A stretch of DNA of 64,000 bases. It comes from Sporomusa silvacetica DSM 10669 (lineage in GTDB: Bacteria; Bacillota; Negativicutes; Sporomusales; Sporomusaceae). The stretch is from NCBI RefSeq assembly GCF_002257705.1, contig NZ_LSLK01000052.1:1-64000 (forward strand), written 5' to 3'. Below are positions 53,294-60,307 of this stretch, piece by piece. Every line of letters begins with the position of its first letter. Positions within the stretch are counted from its first letter, which is position 1. A program made the translations under genes and the position numbers. A model generated the notes under the pieces. It saw only the letters and a program-made list of their open reading frames with translations, did not search any database and was not told the DNA's origin.

Positions 53294-54502
53294 TTAATGG
53301 TGATGACAACTTGAGCATGGATTGGAGGGCTTGAACTCAGCTGCACTGCCATACAAAGGTGACATACTACGCAGCTTTTCCACAATCTCAGGTAGGATTT
53401 CCAAAAAGTAATTAATATCTTCTTCGGTATTGCCGCGTCCAAGTGTAACCCGCAACGAACCGTGCGCTACCTCGTGGACTAACCCCATAGCTAAAAGTAC
53501 ATGAGAGGGATCAAGTGATCCTGAGGTGCAGGCAGAACCGCTCGAAGCAGCAATTCCCTTCATATCAAGATTCAAAAGTAATGATTCGCCTTCAATGTAG
53601 AGAAAACTAAAGTTAACATTACCTGGTAATCTCAAATCCGGATGACCATTAAGCTTTACATGCGGAATCTTTTCCATAATGGTAGCTATTACTTTATCGC
53701 GCAAACCTTTGATATAAGCATTCTTTTTTTCCATATCTCGATTGGCAATTTCTGCAGCCTTACCTAGACCAACGATTCCCGGTACATTTTCAGTACCTGC
53801 CCGTAGATTGCGTTCATGACCGCCGCCGTGCTGGATTTCCTCGATTTTTACACCACGACGGATATATAAGGCACCAACGCCTTTACTGGCGTAGAATTTG
53901 TGTCCTGCCATTGTGAGTAAATCTATATTTAATTCCTTTACATCAATAGGGCAGCTGCCAACAGCCTGTACCGCATCAGTGTGGAAATAAATTCCTTTGT
54001 CCTTGGCCAGTTGTCCAATTTCTTTTATCGGCTGGATTGTTCCTACTTCATTATTAGCGAACATAACGCTAATAAGTATTGTTTGGTCTGTTATCGCATT
54101 TTTTAAGTCTTCCATACGTATCATGGCATTTTCGTCAACTGGCAGATATGTAACTGTAAAACCATGTTTCTCAAGATATTCGCAAGTATGCAAAATAGCA
54201 TGATGTTCAATGGCTGTTGTTATAATATGATTGCCTTTCTTACGATTAGCAAAAGCCACACCTTTAAGTGCCAGGTTGTCACCTTCAGTACCACCACTAG
54301 TAAAGAATATTTCTTTAGGAGTGGCATTAATCAGAGCTGCTACTTTTTCCCGGGCTTCTTCCACTGCTTTGCGGGTTTCCCGGCCAAAAGAATGGACGCT
54401 GGACGGATTACCGAATTTGTCAGTCATATACTCCAGCATCAGTTCGGCAACTTCCCGGTCAACCGGGGTAGTAGCCGAATGATCAAAATAAATACGTTTC
54501 AT
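53294..54502 (-). CDS. nifS: Cysteine desulfurase NifS/IscS
   Basis: 402 residues: MKRIYFDHSATTPVDREVAE, PLP-lysine in TMAGHKFYASKG and the catalytic Cys in SSGSACTSGSLDPSHVLLAM. A C-terminal CSSCHHH tail is unusual and could bind metal. Start ATG 54502 has AAGGAG nine bases upstream; it follows iscR by one base on the same transcript. Confidence 0.95.
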   Translation of the reverse strand: MKRIYFDHSATTPVDREVAELMLEYMTDKFGNPSSVHSFGRETRKAVEEAREKVAALINATPKEIFFTSGGTEGDNLALKGVAFANRKKGNHIITTAIEHHAILHTCEYLEKHGFTVTYLPVDENAMIRMEDLKNAITDQTILISVMFANNEVGTIQPIKEIGQLAKDKGIYFHTDAVQAVGSCPIDVKELNIDLLTMAGHKFYASKGVGALYIRRGVKIEEIQHGGGHERNLRAGTENVPGIVGLGKAAEIANRDMEKKNAYIKGLRDKVIATIMEKIPHVKLNGHPDLRLPGNVNFSFLYIEGESLLLNLDMKGIAASSGSACTSGSLDPSHVLLAMGLVHEVAHGSLRVTLGRGNTEEDINYFLEILPEIVEKLRSMSPLYGSAAEFKPSNPCSSCHHH

Positions 54503-54503
54503 G

Positions 54504-54944
54504 CTACTCATCTCCTTGTCGCTTTTCTTTCTCTTCCTTGCATAAATCAGCAAGAGTAATTGAATCCAATACAGAAGTGATACTATCTCTTACCTTAGCC
54601 CAGACACCACGGGTCACACATATATCAACCCGTGAACAGAAAGTTCTGCTGGCATCATCAGCCAATAAACAGTCTACTGGGGCAATCGGACCTTCCATAA
54701 CCCGGATAATGTCACCAACCGAAATTTGTGCCGGTTCTTTAGTCAATGCATAACCGCCTTGGGCACCACGTACGCTTTTTACGTAGCCCGCCTTTCTTAG
54801 TGTACCCATTAACTGTTCAAGATAATGTTCAGATATTTCCTGACGCTGGGCGACACTTTTCAGTGAAATGGCACCTTGGCCATAATGGAGTGCCAAATCA
54901 TACATCGCCGCTACGCCATATCGACCTTTCGTTGACAGTTTCAC
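54504..54944 (-). CDS. Rrf2-family regulator, IscR-like
   Basis: 146 residues: winged helix (KLSTKGRYGVAAMYDLALH, RQEISEHYLEQLMGTLRKAG) and a three-Cys loop (DCLLADDASRTFC, then DIC) that fits a [2Fe-2S] cluster site. Bacillus CymR occupies this position but lacks the Cys, so this protein is IscR-type and probably senses Fe-S status to control nifS-iscU. GTG at 54944 with GGGAG six bases upstream is preferred over ATG 54971. Confidence 0.9.
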   Translation of the reverse strand: MKLSTKGRYGVAAMYDLALHYGQGAISLKSVAQRQEISEHYLEQLMGTLRKAGYVKSVRGAQGGYALTKEPAQISVGDIIRVMEGPIAPVDCLLADDASRTFCSRVDICVTRGVWAKVRDSITSVLDSITLADLCKEEKEKRQGDE

Positions 54945-55004
54945 AGCATCCTCCCGCTCCGGCTTTTCCATTCCCGACTATTATGATAGGTTTTATTTAA
55001 AATA

Positions 55005-55033
55005 AATATATCAGAAATTAAAACCGTTGTCAA
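55005..55033 (-). promoter_or_regulatory. Sigma-A promoter of iscR-nifS-iscU-mnmA
   Basis: TTGACA, a 17-base spacer and TATATT on the minus strand, about 60 bases before the GTG start. It matches the vegetative consensus in 11 of 12 positions. Confidence 0.85.
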
Positions 55034-55097
55034 AGGATAATGTTCTAATTATTTCCCTATATTATATATCATAAGCGCGGAGTATATCTATTATTTA

Positions 55098-55127
55098 TTG
55101 ACAGTATATTGTACCCTGTGGTATTTT
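55098..55127 (+). promoter_or_regulatory. Sigma-A-type promoter of satP
   Basis: TTGACA followed by 18 bases and TATTTT, about 30 bases before the AGGAGG ribosome-binding site of the acetate transporter gene. The promoter is divergent from the iscR promoter, with about 65 bases between. Confidence 0.6.
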
Positions 55128-55155
55128 TTATATATTAAATTATAGGAGGTCTTAT

Positions 55156-55773
55156 ATGAGTAATACTAATGTCAACACACAATCGGTAAAAATCGTTACA
55201 GCTGATCCAGGTGGCTTAGGTCTATTTGGTTTAGCAATGGTTACTCTGGTGGCTTCTTCACAAAAACTTGGTTGGACTACCGGCCTTGCTTTTGTCATTC
55301 CCTGGGCTGTATTTTTAGGTGCTTTTGCGCAATTAATTGCCAGCTTCAATGATTTTAAGCACAATAATACTTTTGGCGCAACAGCTTTTGCCGCGTATGG
55401 TCTATTTTGGCTGGGGATAGCCACCAGCTGGTTGATTAAAATGGGGGTTTTTGGCTCAGCATTAGCCGCTGATGTTGATGGTGCACAACTAGGAGTTGCA
55501 TTCATAGGGTATTTTATTTTTACTGTCTTTATGACTATCGGGGCTATGGAAACGCATAAAGTCCTTTTTATTATTTTTTTCCTGATCGATATCCTATTTC
55601 TCGGTTTAGCGGCAGATGCTCTTGGTTTAGGGCATAGCTGGCACACTATCGCCGCTTGGGCTGAATTTTCTATTGCACTTGTTAGCTTTTATGGGAGTGC
55701 CGCTGCTACCCTGAATACACATTTCGGCAAGCAATTTTTGCCAGTGGGCAAACCTTTTGGTATTTTTAAATAA
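55156..55773 (+). CDS. Acetate/succinate uptake transporter (GPR1/FUN34/YaaH family)
   Basis: 205 residues with six membrane segments. The family motif NPxPLGL appears as ADPGGLGLFGLAM near the N-terminus, and the central FNDFKHNNTFGATAFAAYGLFW is characteristic. It likely takes up acetate or succinate with protons. AGGAGG is seven to eight bases before the ATG. It is divergent from iscR and ends in a strong terminator facing the toxin region. Confidence 0.92.
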   Translation: MSNTNVNTQSVKIVTADPGGLGLFGLAMVTLVASSQKLGWTTGLAFVIPWAVFLGAFAQLIASFNDFKHNNTFGATAFAAYGLFWLGIATSWLIKMGVFGSALAADVDGAQLGVAFIGYFIFTVFMTIGAMETHKVLFIIFFLIDILFLGLAADALGLGHSWHTIAAWAEFSIALVSFYGSAAATLNTHFGKQFLPVGKPFGIFK

Positions 55774-55790
55774 TTTACTTAACAATAAAT

Positions 55791-55827
55791 AAACGAATGC
55801 CCCCCGCAGCTGCGGGGGCATTCGTTT
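55791..55827. terminator. Strong bidirectional terminator after satP
   Basis: AAACGAATGCCCCC/GGGGGCATTCGTTT near-perfect stem with a short loop, T-rich flanks on both strands. It ends satP and also the minus-strand transcript of the toxin region. Part of it (GGCATTCGTTTATTTATT) also occurs at 57271, next to the rarA fragment. Confidence 0.9.
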
Positions 55828-55892
55828 ATTTATTTCTCCAGTGGAGCTAGGTTCCAACAAATACGTAAAAAAGCCAGTCCCTCAACCTGAGA

Positions 55893-56012
55893 AAATTTAA
55901 CGCCATAATCATGCAAAATGAAATCGGCATTAGACTACGCTGAAAATTTGATGAGCTTTTAGCTTATCAAGCCGATTATTAATAATGTCGATGAAAAAGT
56001 GCATCCCAATAG
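55893..56012. repeat. 120-bp direct repeat, left copy
   Basis: Identical to 58329-58448 except for one base. On the minus strand it covers the last codons of the HEAT gene and the DNA beyond it. Its presence here, fused to the decayed toxin gene, shows where the left HEAT gene was lost. Confidence 0.95.
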
Positions 56013-56704
56013 ATCTTGATCGTATGTTCCGATATCGATACAACCTGCTGAGCCTGGGGAAAAACCACCATATAAGAATATTTCATCTCGGGTTAACATG
56101 TTTGTGTCTTCTGTAGGCTTTAAAGGCACTCTATAGAATCCCCAGTCTCCCAATAAATTTCTTTGAATAAACTTCTTGGGTCCACCCGATATTTCCTTCG
56201 GGTCTAAAGTATACGTACCGAGAGGTATAGGTCCTTTATTTTTTTTGGACCTATCCGTTTTCCTATCCTACCGGACGTGGCGGGGCATGCAAATAATACG
56301 TTTTTGTTTTCATCGTAAAGAGTGACATTACCATAGTTCCCTTCTGATGAAAATACTAATGTCCATTGTCCATTCGTTTTCACCAGTTCTTGGACCCTAA
56401 CACCTTGATACCCTATCCTTTCCATCCGGTCCGATTTGCCACAGCGCGTCACCTACGGCTCGAATTTCCCCTGTCACTCCGGCCCAATTAAGTTTTCCTT
56501 GTTCGTCTACTGTCCACCATCCTGCAGTACCATCTTCTGTAACTGCCCATACCCTTTGTTGTATTACCTCACTTAATCTTACTTGCTGAGTCCCAACGCA
56601 GTTACCTTGTAATATATTCCTGCCTCTTGATAATAATTGCCAATACGTTTTTTCGAGTCTGAGGCTTCTGTTAAATACAAGGAGAGGGATTTTACTTTTG
56701 GCAT
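55959..56704 (-). pseudogene. Decayed L,D-transpeptidase-like (DUF2778/Tlde1) gene, unit A
   Basis: Reading the minus strand with about three frameshifts restores one protein: MPKVKSLSLY at the start, a Trp-rich middle (RVWAVTEDGTAGWWTVDEQG), NGQWTLVFSSEGNYGNVTLY, CPATSGRIG, GPIPLGTYTLDP and FLYGGFSPGSAGCIDIG. The last parts match the DUF2778/Tlde1 transpeptidase-like domain, but the catalytic His of HGG is Tyr here. The 3' end runs into the last codons of a HEAT gene in another frame, so a deletion of toxin end plus HEAT gene is likely. It keeps about 75 residues that the right-hand copy has lost. Confidence 0.75.
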
Positions 56705-56750
56705 TGCCCCAAAAGTAACAAAAGGTCTAGGCCCTAAGCCTCCAAAAGCT

Positions 56751-56836
56751 GAAAAGCCGGACGATATTCCTAAAATCCGTAAACTCGCTACGCTCAAACA
56801 GTACGGATTTTTTTACGGAATACCGCCCGGCTTTTC
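56751..56836. repeat. 86-bp nested palindrome, left copy
   Basis: Outer arms GAAAAGCCGG.../...CCGGCTTTTC and inner arms AAATCCGTA/TACGGATTT. Same element as 59664-59749. It lies before the toxin-like frame on the minus strand, so the apparent upstream N-terminus of that frame is repeat translation. Confidence 0.8.
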
Positions 56837-56986
56837 TCCTGCGGAACGCTTTTTCCGGCAAAGGCCAGGGGGTTACGGGAGTTACGAGAGGTGCTGACCG
56901 CCTGTGCCGAGTTTTATACTTGACACCCCTTGTTTTATAATGCCTCCACGACTCTCAAAAACTTATACTTTCTTGTCTTATAAAAA

Positions 56987-57001
56987 AAGGCCTCTAGGCC
57001 T
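56987..57001 (-). terminator. Terminator-like hairpin, unit A
   Basis: AGGCCTAGAGGCCT on the minus strand followed by TTTTTTTATA; duplicate of the hairpin at 60085-60100. Confidence 0.7.
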
Positions 57002-57165
57002 CGTTATAAACTGTATTTCCTTTCGTAATATTGAGAAACTGTTTTATTCTGAAATTTGTCCCTCCATTCTTTATCCGTACAGTTTAGCGATAAAAAGGAT
57101 AATGTCTTTTTGATTTTCTTTAAAAGTGTATTTTCGTATAAAAGTGCTCCCCATAAACAAAAAAA

Positions 57166-57190
57166 TCGCCTAACCCTTACGTCTAGGCGA
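57166..57190 (-). terminator. Copy of the rarA terminator, unit A
   Basis: TCGCCTA/TAGGCGA stem with following T-run on the minus strand; duplicate of 60265-60289. Confidence 0.75.
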
Positions 57191-57295
57191 ACACAAAGAA
57201 CCCCTCTTGAAATCAAGCTTATTCCTTTATTATCAACGCCACGCACTCGACGTATGTTTTGCAACTACGGAGGCATTCGTTTATTTATTCACTGC

Positions 57296-57560
57296 TTACT
57301 TTTTGGGGTTAAGTTGCTTGAGCCTCAGCAAAACCAGCTTCAAAGCCACGGGCTTGGGGTTGATAGTAATCTCGGTCTCGTAATTTGTCAGGCAGATACT
57401 GTTGCTCAACAAAACCTTCTTCATAGTTATGGGGATACAGATAACCCTACCGCTGTCAAGTTTACGAGCACCAGCATTATGATCATCACGAAGGTGCAAA
57501 GGTATGCTGCCATAATTCTAGCCGGCGAACATCCTCAATCGCTTTGTCAACAGCTATATA
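57296..57560 (-). pseudogene. Duplicated 3' fragment of rarA
   Basis: About 265 bases closely resemble the 3' end of rarA (60308-60572), including the stop codon, but with small insertions and deletions that break the frame. Similarity stops abruptly at CAACAGCTATATA, where the membrane protein gene at 57554 joins. This is the right boundary of the duplicated segment. Confidence 0.9.
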
Positions 57561-57979
57561 TTGTCTGGTACAATGACTCTCTGTGCATACATTCTTGAAT
57601 AAATATTAACTCGCGAGACTGTTGCCATGTCAGGTTTATTTCCTACGATTATTAGCGGTAAATTTTCCGGCGTTGCATATCGGCCCCTCACCGTATAAAT
57701 AGTTTTAAAAAATGATTGGTTATCATACTTGAAAGTGATTAGCGCCTTTTTCAACCGGGTATTGTTTTCCATCAATTTTCGACTATCATTCTCGCTTATA
57801 GCATAATTAAAAACATAATACTCGCTCTGTTTTAACGGTTTAGCTTCAATAAGTTCCACATTTTCAACAGTTATTGTTGGTGTAGCTATAAAGAAATCGT
57901 ATATGAGAAAAACAACACATAAACCAACAATTGAAATTACCCAGACGGCAATCTTCTTTACCCCCGCTGACCTCCCCAT
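57554..57979 (-). CDS. Candidate immunity protein, single-pass membrane protein
   Basis: 141 residues: a basic N-terminus, one membrane segment (about 11-31) and an extracytoplasmic domain (PTITVENVELIEAKPLKQSE, then YVFNYAISENDSRKLM). No family is recognised. Its ATG shares a base with the TAA of the amidase-like fragment (TAATG), with no other ribosome site, so it is translationally coupled to a toxin-like frame. Its last codons and stop come from the rarA fragment, so the original C-terminus is lost or changed. An immunity role is inferred from position and topology. Confidence 0.6.
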   Translation of the reverse strand: MGRSAGVKKIAVWVISIVGLCVVFLIYDFFIATPTITVENVELIEAKPLKQSEYYVFNYAISENDSRKLMENNTRLKKALITFKYDNQSFFKTIYTVRGRYATPENLPLIIVGNKPDMATVSRVNIYSRMYAQRVIVPDNI

Positions 57980-58224
57980 TAATCATAATTAACATGAATA
58001 AAATATAGGTCTCCCTGGTAATTCTGCCCAGTTAATATTTCTCTCAAAGAATCATTTTTCCTTGCGTCAGTATGCCCACTATAATATATCTCACCATTCT
58101 CAACCTTAGTGACAATGGTAACATGATTTATGTAGCCATTAGGCACCTCACGTGTATTATTAAAAGCTATAATATCCTCTGGCTTTATATAAGCGGCAAT
58201 CTTTGGTATGTCATCTACGCTAAA
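57979..58224 (-). pseudogene. C-terminal fragment of an amidase-like (Amidase_6) domain
   Basis: An open frame of 81 residues without a start codon reads KIAAYIKPEDIIAFNN, NGYINHVTIVTKVENGEIYY, SGHTDARKNDS and ends QGDLYFIHVNYD. The HVTIVT...GHT pattern fits the C-terminal half of Amidase_6/NlpC-like papain-fold domains; the catalytic Cys half is missing. A stop codon lies just upstream in frame. It looks like the tail of a cell-wall-targeting toxin left after recombination at the 120-bp repeat. Confidence 0.6.
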
Positions 58225-58328
58225 TTAGCCCCTCATGAAAGAACGCAAGGAGTACATGAAACAAAAACAGCATGTAATCAACACGCTGTTCGAATAGAAC
58301 CAACATTAATCCATAGCCACAAACCTAC

Positions 58329-58448
58329 AAATTTAACGCCATAATCATGCAAAATGAAATCGGCATTAGACTACGCTGAAAATTTAATGAGCTTTTAGCT
58401 TATCAAGCCGATTATTAATAATGTCGATGAAAAAGTGCATCCCAATAG
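58329..58448. repeat. 120-bp direct repeat, right copy
   Basis: Same as 55893-56012 with one mismatch, 2436 bases apart. It holds the 3' end of the intact HEAT gene and the start of the DNA downstream of it. Confidence 0.95.
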
Positions 58449-58927
58449 GAACGTTTATATAGCGATGTTGGATCTGTAATCACTTCATGGGCGCATTTTG
58501 CGACAAAACTTGTATCATTTAGATATTGAGGGGCGATTTTTTGCGCGTATGGCAGGTCTATACGCGCTATCGACAGAAGAGCATCGGCTCTAAAAACTTC
58601 TTTTTCACCTTTATCCTGAAGGATGTGTTCGAGAATCGGGAACGAATTATTATTACCTAAATGACCAAGAGCAGTTATAGCATGGCGCCTTCTTGGAATC
58701 TCTCTTTTCAGTATTTCTCGTTCTAAAAGAGGAGCCATTTTAGGTCCGGCAAGGATTAAGGAGTCCATTACTTGGTCTACAGCAAGATCTTGCTCCGTGT
58801 AAAATCGATTTAAAATATATTCCGGAGAAGCAAATAATCTTAAATTAATAGCATCAAAAATACTCGGACATCCAAGCAACAAATACAATGCCGGAAGCAG
58901 GAGTGTAAGTAAAATTAATCTTTTCAA
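58415..58927 (-). CDS. HEAT-repeat lipoprotein, candidate immunity protein
   Basis: 170 residues: a lipoprotein signal ending in LLLGC (Cys at about 19), then HEAT/PBS-like helical repeats (RRRHAITALGHLGNNNSFPI, FRADALLSIARID). TTG at 58927 follows AGGAGGAG. The predicted location is the periplasmic face of a membrane. It lies about 100 bases after the transpeptidase-like frame, and its last codons persist behind the decayed twin of that gene in unit A, which indicates that the two genes travelled together. Immunity function is an inference. Confidence 0.7.
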   Translation of the reverse strand: MKRLILLTLLLPALYLLLGCPSIFDAINLRLFASPEYILNRFYTEQDLAVDQVMDSLILAGPKMAPLLEREILKREIPRRRHAITALGHLGNNNSFPILEHILQDKGEKEVFRADALLSIARIDLPYAQKIAPQYLNDTSFVAKCAHEVITDPTSLYKRSYWDALFHRHY

Positions 58928-59028
58928 AAACTCTCCTCCTAAATGTAAAATTTGGATATATTATACTATCAATTTTTCGCGAGGTATATACTTACCAGGA
59001 TATTAGTACTTCCACTTCTCAAAATATA

Positions 59029-59445
59029 CTAAGTGTTAAAGTTTTGTCGGCCATTTGGAAAGAGTATATCATATCTTTTTCTTTGAATTACTTCGACATT
59101 AATTAAGCCTTCATGTTGCATAAGCAAGGGGAATAGTACTCGATCGTTTGTTCCGATATCTATACAACCTGCCGATCCTGGGAAAAAACCCCCATGTAAG
59201 AAAAATTCTCCCCTGGTATCCATGTTTGTTCCTTCTTGTGGCTTTAACGGTACTCTATATAATCCCCAGTCTTGCCTCAATATTATATTTCTTTGAATAG
59301 CCTTCTCGATTCCACCCGATATATCCTTTGGGTCTAAGGTGTACGAGCCGAAACGGATGGGGCCTTCATATTCTTTGGACCTATCCGTTTCTCCTATTCT
59401 GCCGAACGTGGCATCGCATGACTGTCCACCATCCTGCAGTACCAT
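59029..59445 (-). CDS. L,D-transpeptidase-like (DUF2778/Tlde1-type) domain protein, unit B
   Basis: 138 residues if started at ATG 59445. Motifs: CDATFGRIG, GPIRFGSYTLDPKDISGG, DWGLYRVPLKPQEGTNM and FFLHGGFFPGSAGCIDIG, which holds the His and Cys of transpeptidase-like catalytic sites. Tlde1 toxins alter peptidoglycan in the periplasm. Compared with unit A about 230 bases are missing between the N-terminal part and this domain, with a frame change, so the gene is a truncated remnant or a domain-only product. No strong ribosome site is visible. Confidence 0.6.
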   Translation of the reverse strand: MVLQDGGQSCDATFGRIGETDRSKEYEGPIRFGSYTLDPKDISGGIEKAIQRNIILRQDWGLYRVPLKPQEGTNMDTRGEFFLHGGFFPGSAGCIDIGTNDRVLFPLLMQHEGLINVEVIQRKRYDILFPNGRQNFNT

Positions 59446-59617
59446 CTTCTGTAACTGCCCATACCCTTTGTTGTATTACCTCACTTAAACTTACTTGCTG
59501 AGGTCCCAACGCAGTTACCTTGTAATATATTCCTGCCTCTTGATAATAATTGCCAATACGTTTTTTCGAGTCTGAGGCTTCTGTTGAATACAAGGTGAGG
59601 GATTTTACTTTTGGCAT
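59381..59617 (-). pseudogene. N-terminal remnant of the unit B toxin-like gene
   Basis: Frame from ATG 59617 reads MPKVKSLTLYSTEASDSKKR, YYQEAGIYYKVTALG, QQRVWAVTEDGTAGWWTV and then leaves the original frame at the deletion joint (GGACAGT). The unit A copy shows how the frame once continued. The frame is open upstream to 59710 only because of repeat DNA. Confidence 0.6.
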
Positions 59618-59663
59618 TGCCCCAAAAGTAACAAAAGGTCTAGGCCCTAAGCCTCCAAAAGCT

Positions 59664-59749
59664 GAAAAGCCAGGCGATATTCCTAAAATCCGTAAACTCG
59701 CTACGCTCAAACAGTACGGATTTTTTAACGGAATACCGCCCGGCTTTTC
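59664..59749. repeat. 86-bp nested palindrome, right copy
   Basis: Same element as 56751-56836: outer arms GAAAAGCC.../...GGCTTTTC, inner arms AAATCCGTA/TACGGATTT. Plus-strand frames over it are not genes. Confidence 0.8.
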
Positions 59750-59933
59750 TCCTACGGAACGCTTTTTCCGGCAAAGGCCGGGGATACGGGAGTTACGGGG
59801 GTTGCCGGAGTACCACCACCTTATGGGGGCACAATTTTTTTAAGGCAAGGGGGTGGCGGTACTATCTTAGGGGGGTTGCGTTAACAAGACAATACCACCG
59901 TCTCTTGCTCAAGCCGGGCGTAAACAGTACGGA

Positions 59934-60007
59934 GGCACTGACGGCCGTTATGCATAAGCGGAGGTTAAGCGCCAGCGGCGAAGCGTTGTATGACGGCCGC
60001 CTGTGCC
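59934..60007. repeat. Copy of dispersed palindromic repeat family 1, unit B
   Basis: Arms GGCACTGACGGCCGTTATGC and its imperfect complement at 59988-60007, with the inner pattern AAGCGGAGGTTAAGCGCCAG that parallels 34950-34970. Unit A lacks about 190 bases here, including this element, keeping only its right edge near 56899-56910. Confidence 0.7.
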
Positions 60008-60084
60008 GGGTTTTGTACTTGACACCCCTTGTTTTATAATGCCTCCGCCACTCCCAAAACTTATACTTTCTTATTCTATAAAAA

Positions 60085-60100
60085 AAGGCCTCTAGGCCTT
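60085..60100 (-). terminator. Terminator-like hairpin, unit B
   Basis: AAGGCCTAGAGGCCTT followed on the minus strand by TTTTTATAG. It is the second terminator after rarA, about 165 bases beyond the first. Confidence 0.7.
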
Positions 60101-60264
60101 GTTATAAACTGTATCTCCTTTCGTAATATTATGAAACTGTTTTATTCTGAAATTTGCCCCTCTATTCTTTATCCGTACAGTTTAGCAATAAAAAGGATAG
60201 TGTCTTTTTGATTTTCTTTAAAAGTATATTTTCGTATAAAAATGCTCCACATAAACAAAAAAAA
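60101..60264 (-). ncRNA. Possible small RNA between two terminators (candidate)
   Basis: About 165 bases between the rarA terminator and the 60085 hairpin contain no ORF with a start codon, yet a TATACT-like -10 lies near 60230 and an AAAGGAG stretch near 60120. The same arrangement is kept in unit A. A short transcript ending at 60085 would explain the second terminator. Evidence is weak. Confidence 0.25.
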
Positions 60265-60289
60265 TCGCCTAAACCTTGCGTCTAGACGA
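60265..60289 (-). terminator. Terminator of rarA
   Basis: TCGCCTA/TAGACGA imperfect stem about 20 bases past the rarA stop, followed on the minus strand by a run of T. Confidence 0.8.
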
Positions 60290-60307
60290 ACATAAAGAAC
60301 TTACTGC

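Noticed and set aside
55152..55646. Minus-strand 164-codon frame opposite satP
   Set aside because: Antisense to a clear YaaH-family transporter with promoter and ribosome site; low-complexity K/P-rich composition.
58072..58344. Plus-strand 90-codon frame opposite the amidase-like fragment
   Set aside because: No ribosome-binding site and no recognisable protein pattern; the minus strand gives the Amidase_6-like match and coupling to the next gene.
59550..59843. Plus-strand 97-codon frame (and twin at 56637-56897) with proline-rich product
   Set aside because: It runs across the 86-bp nested palindrome and flanking repeats, has no ribosome-binding site, and similarity between the copies reflects the DNA duplication.
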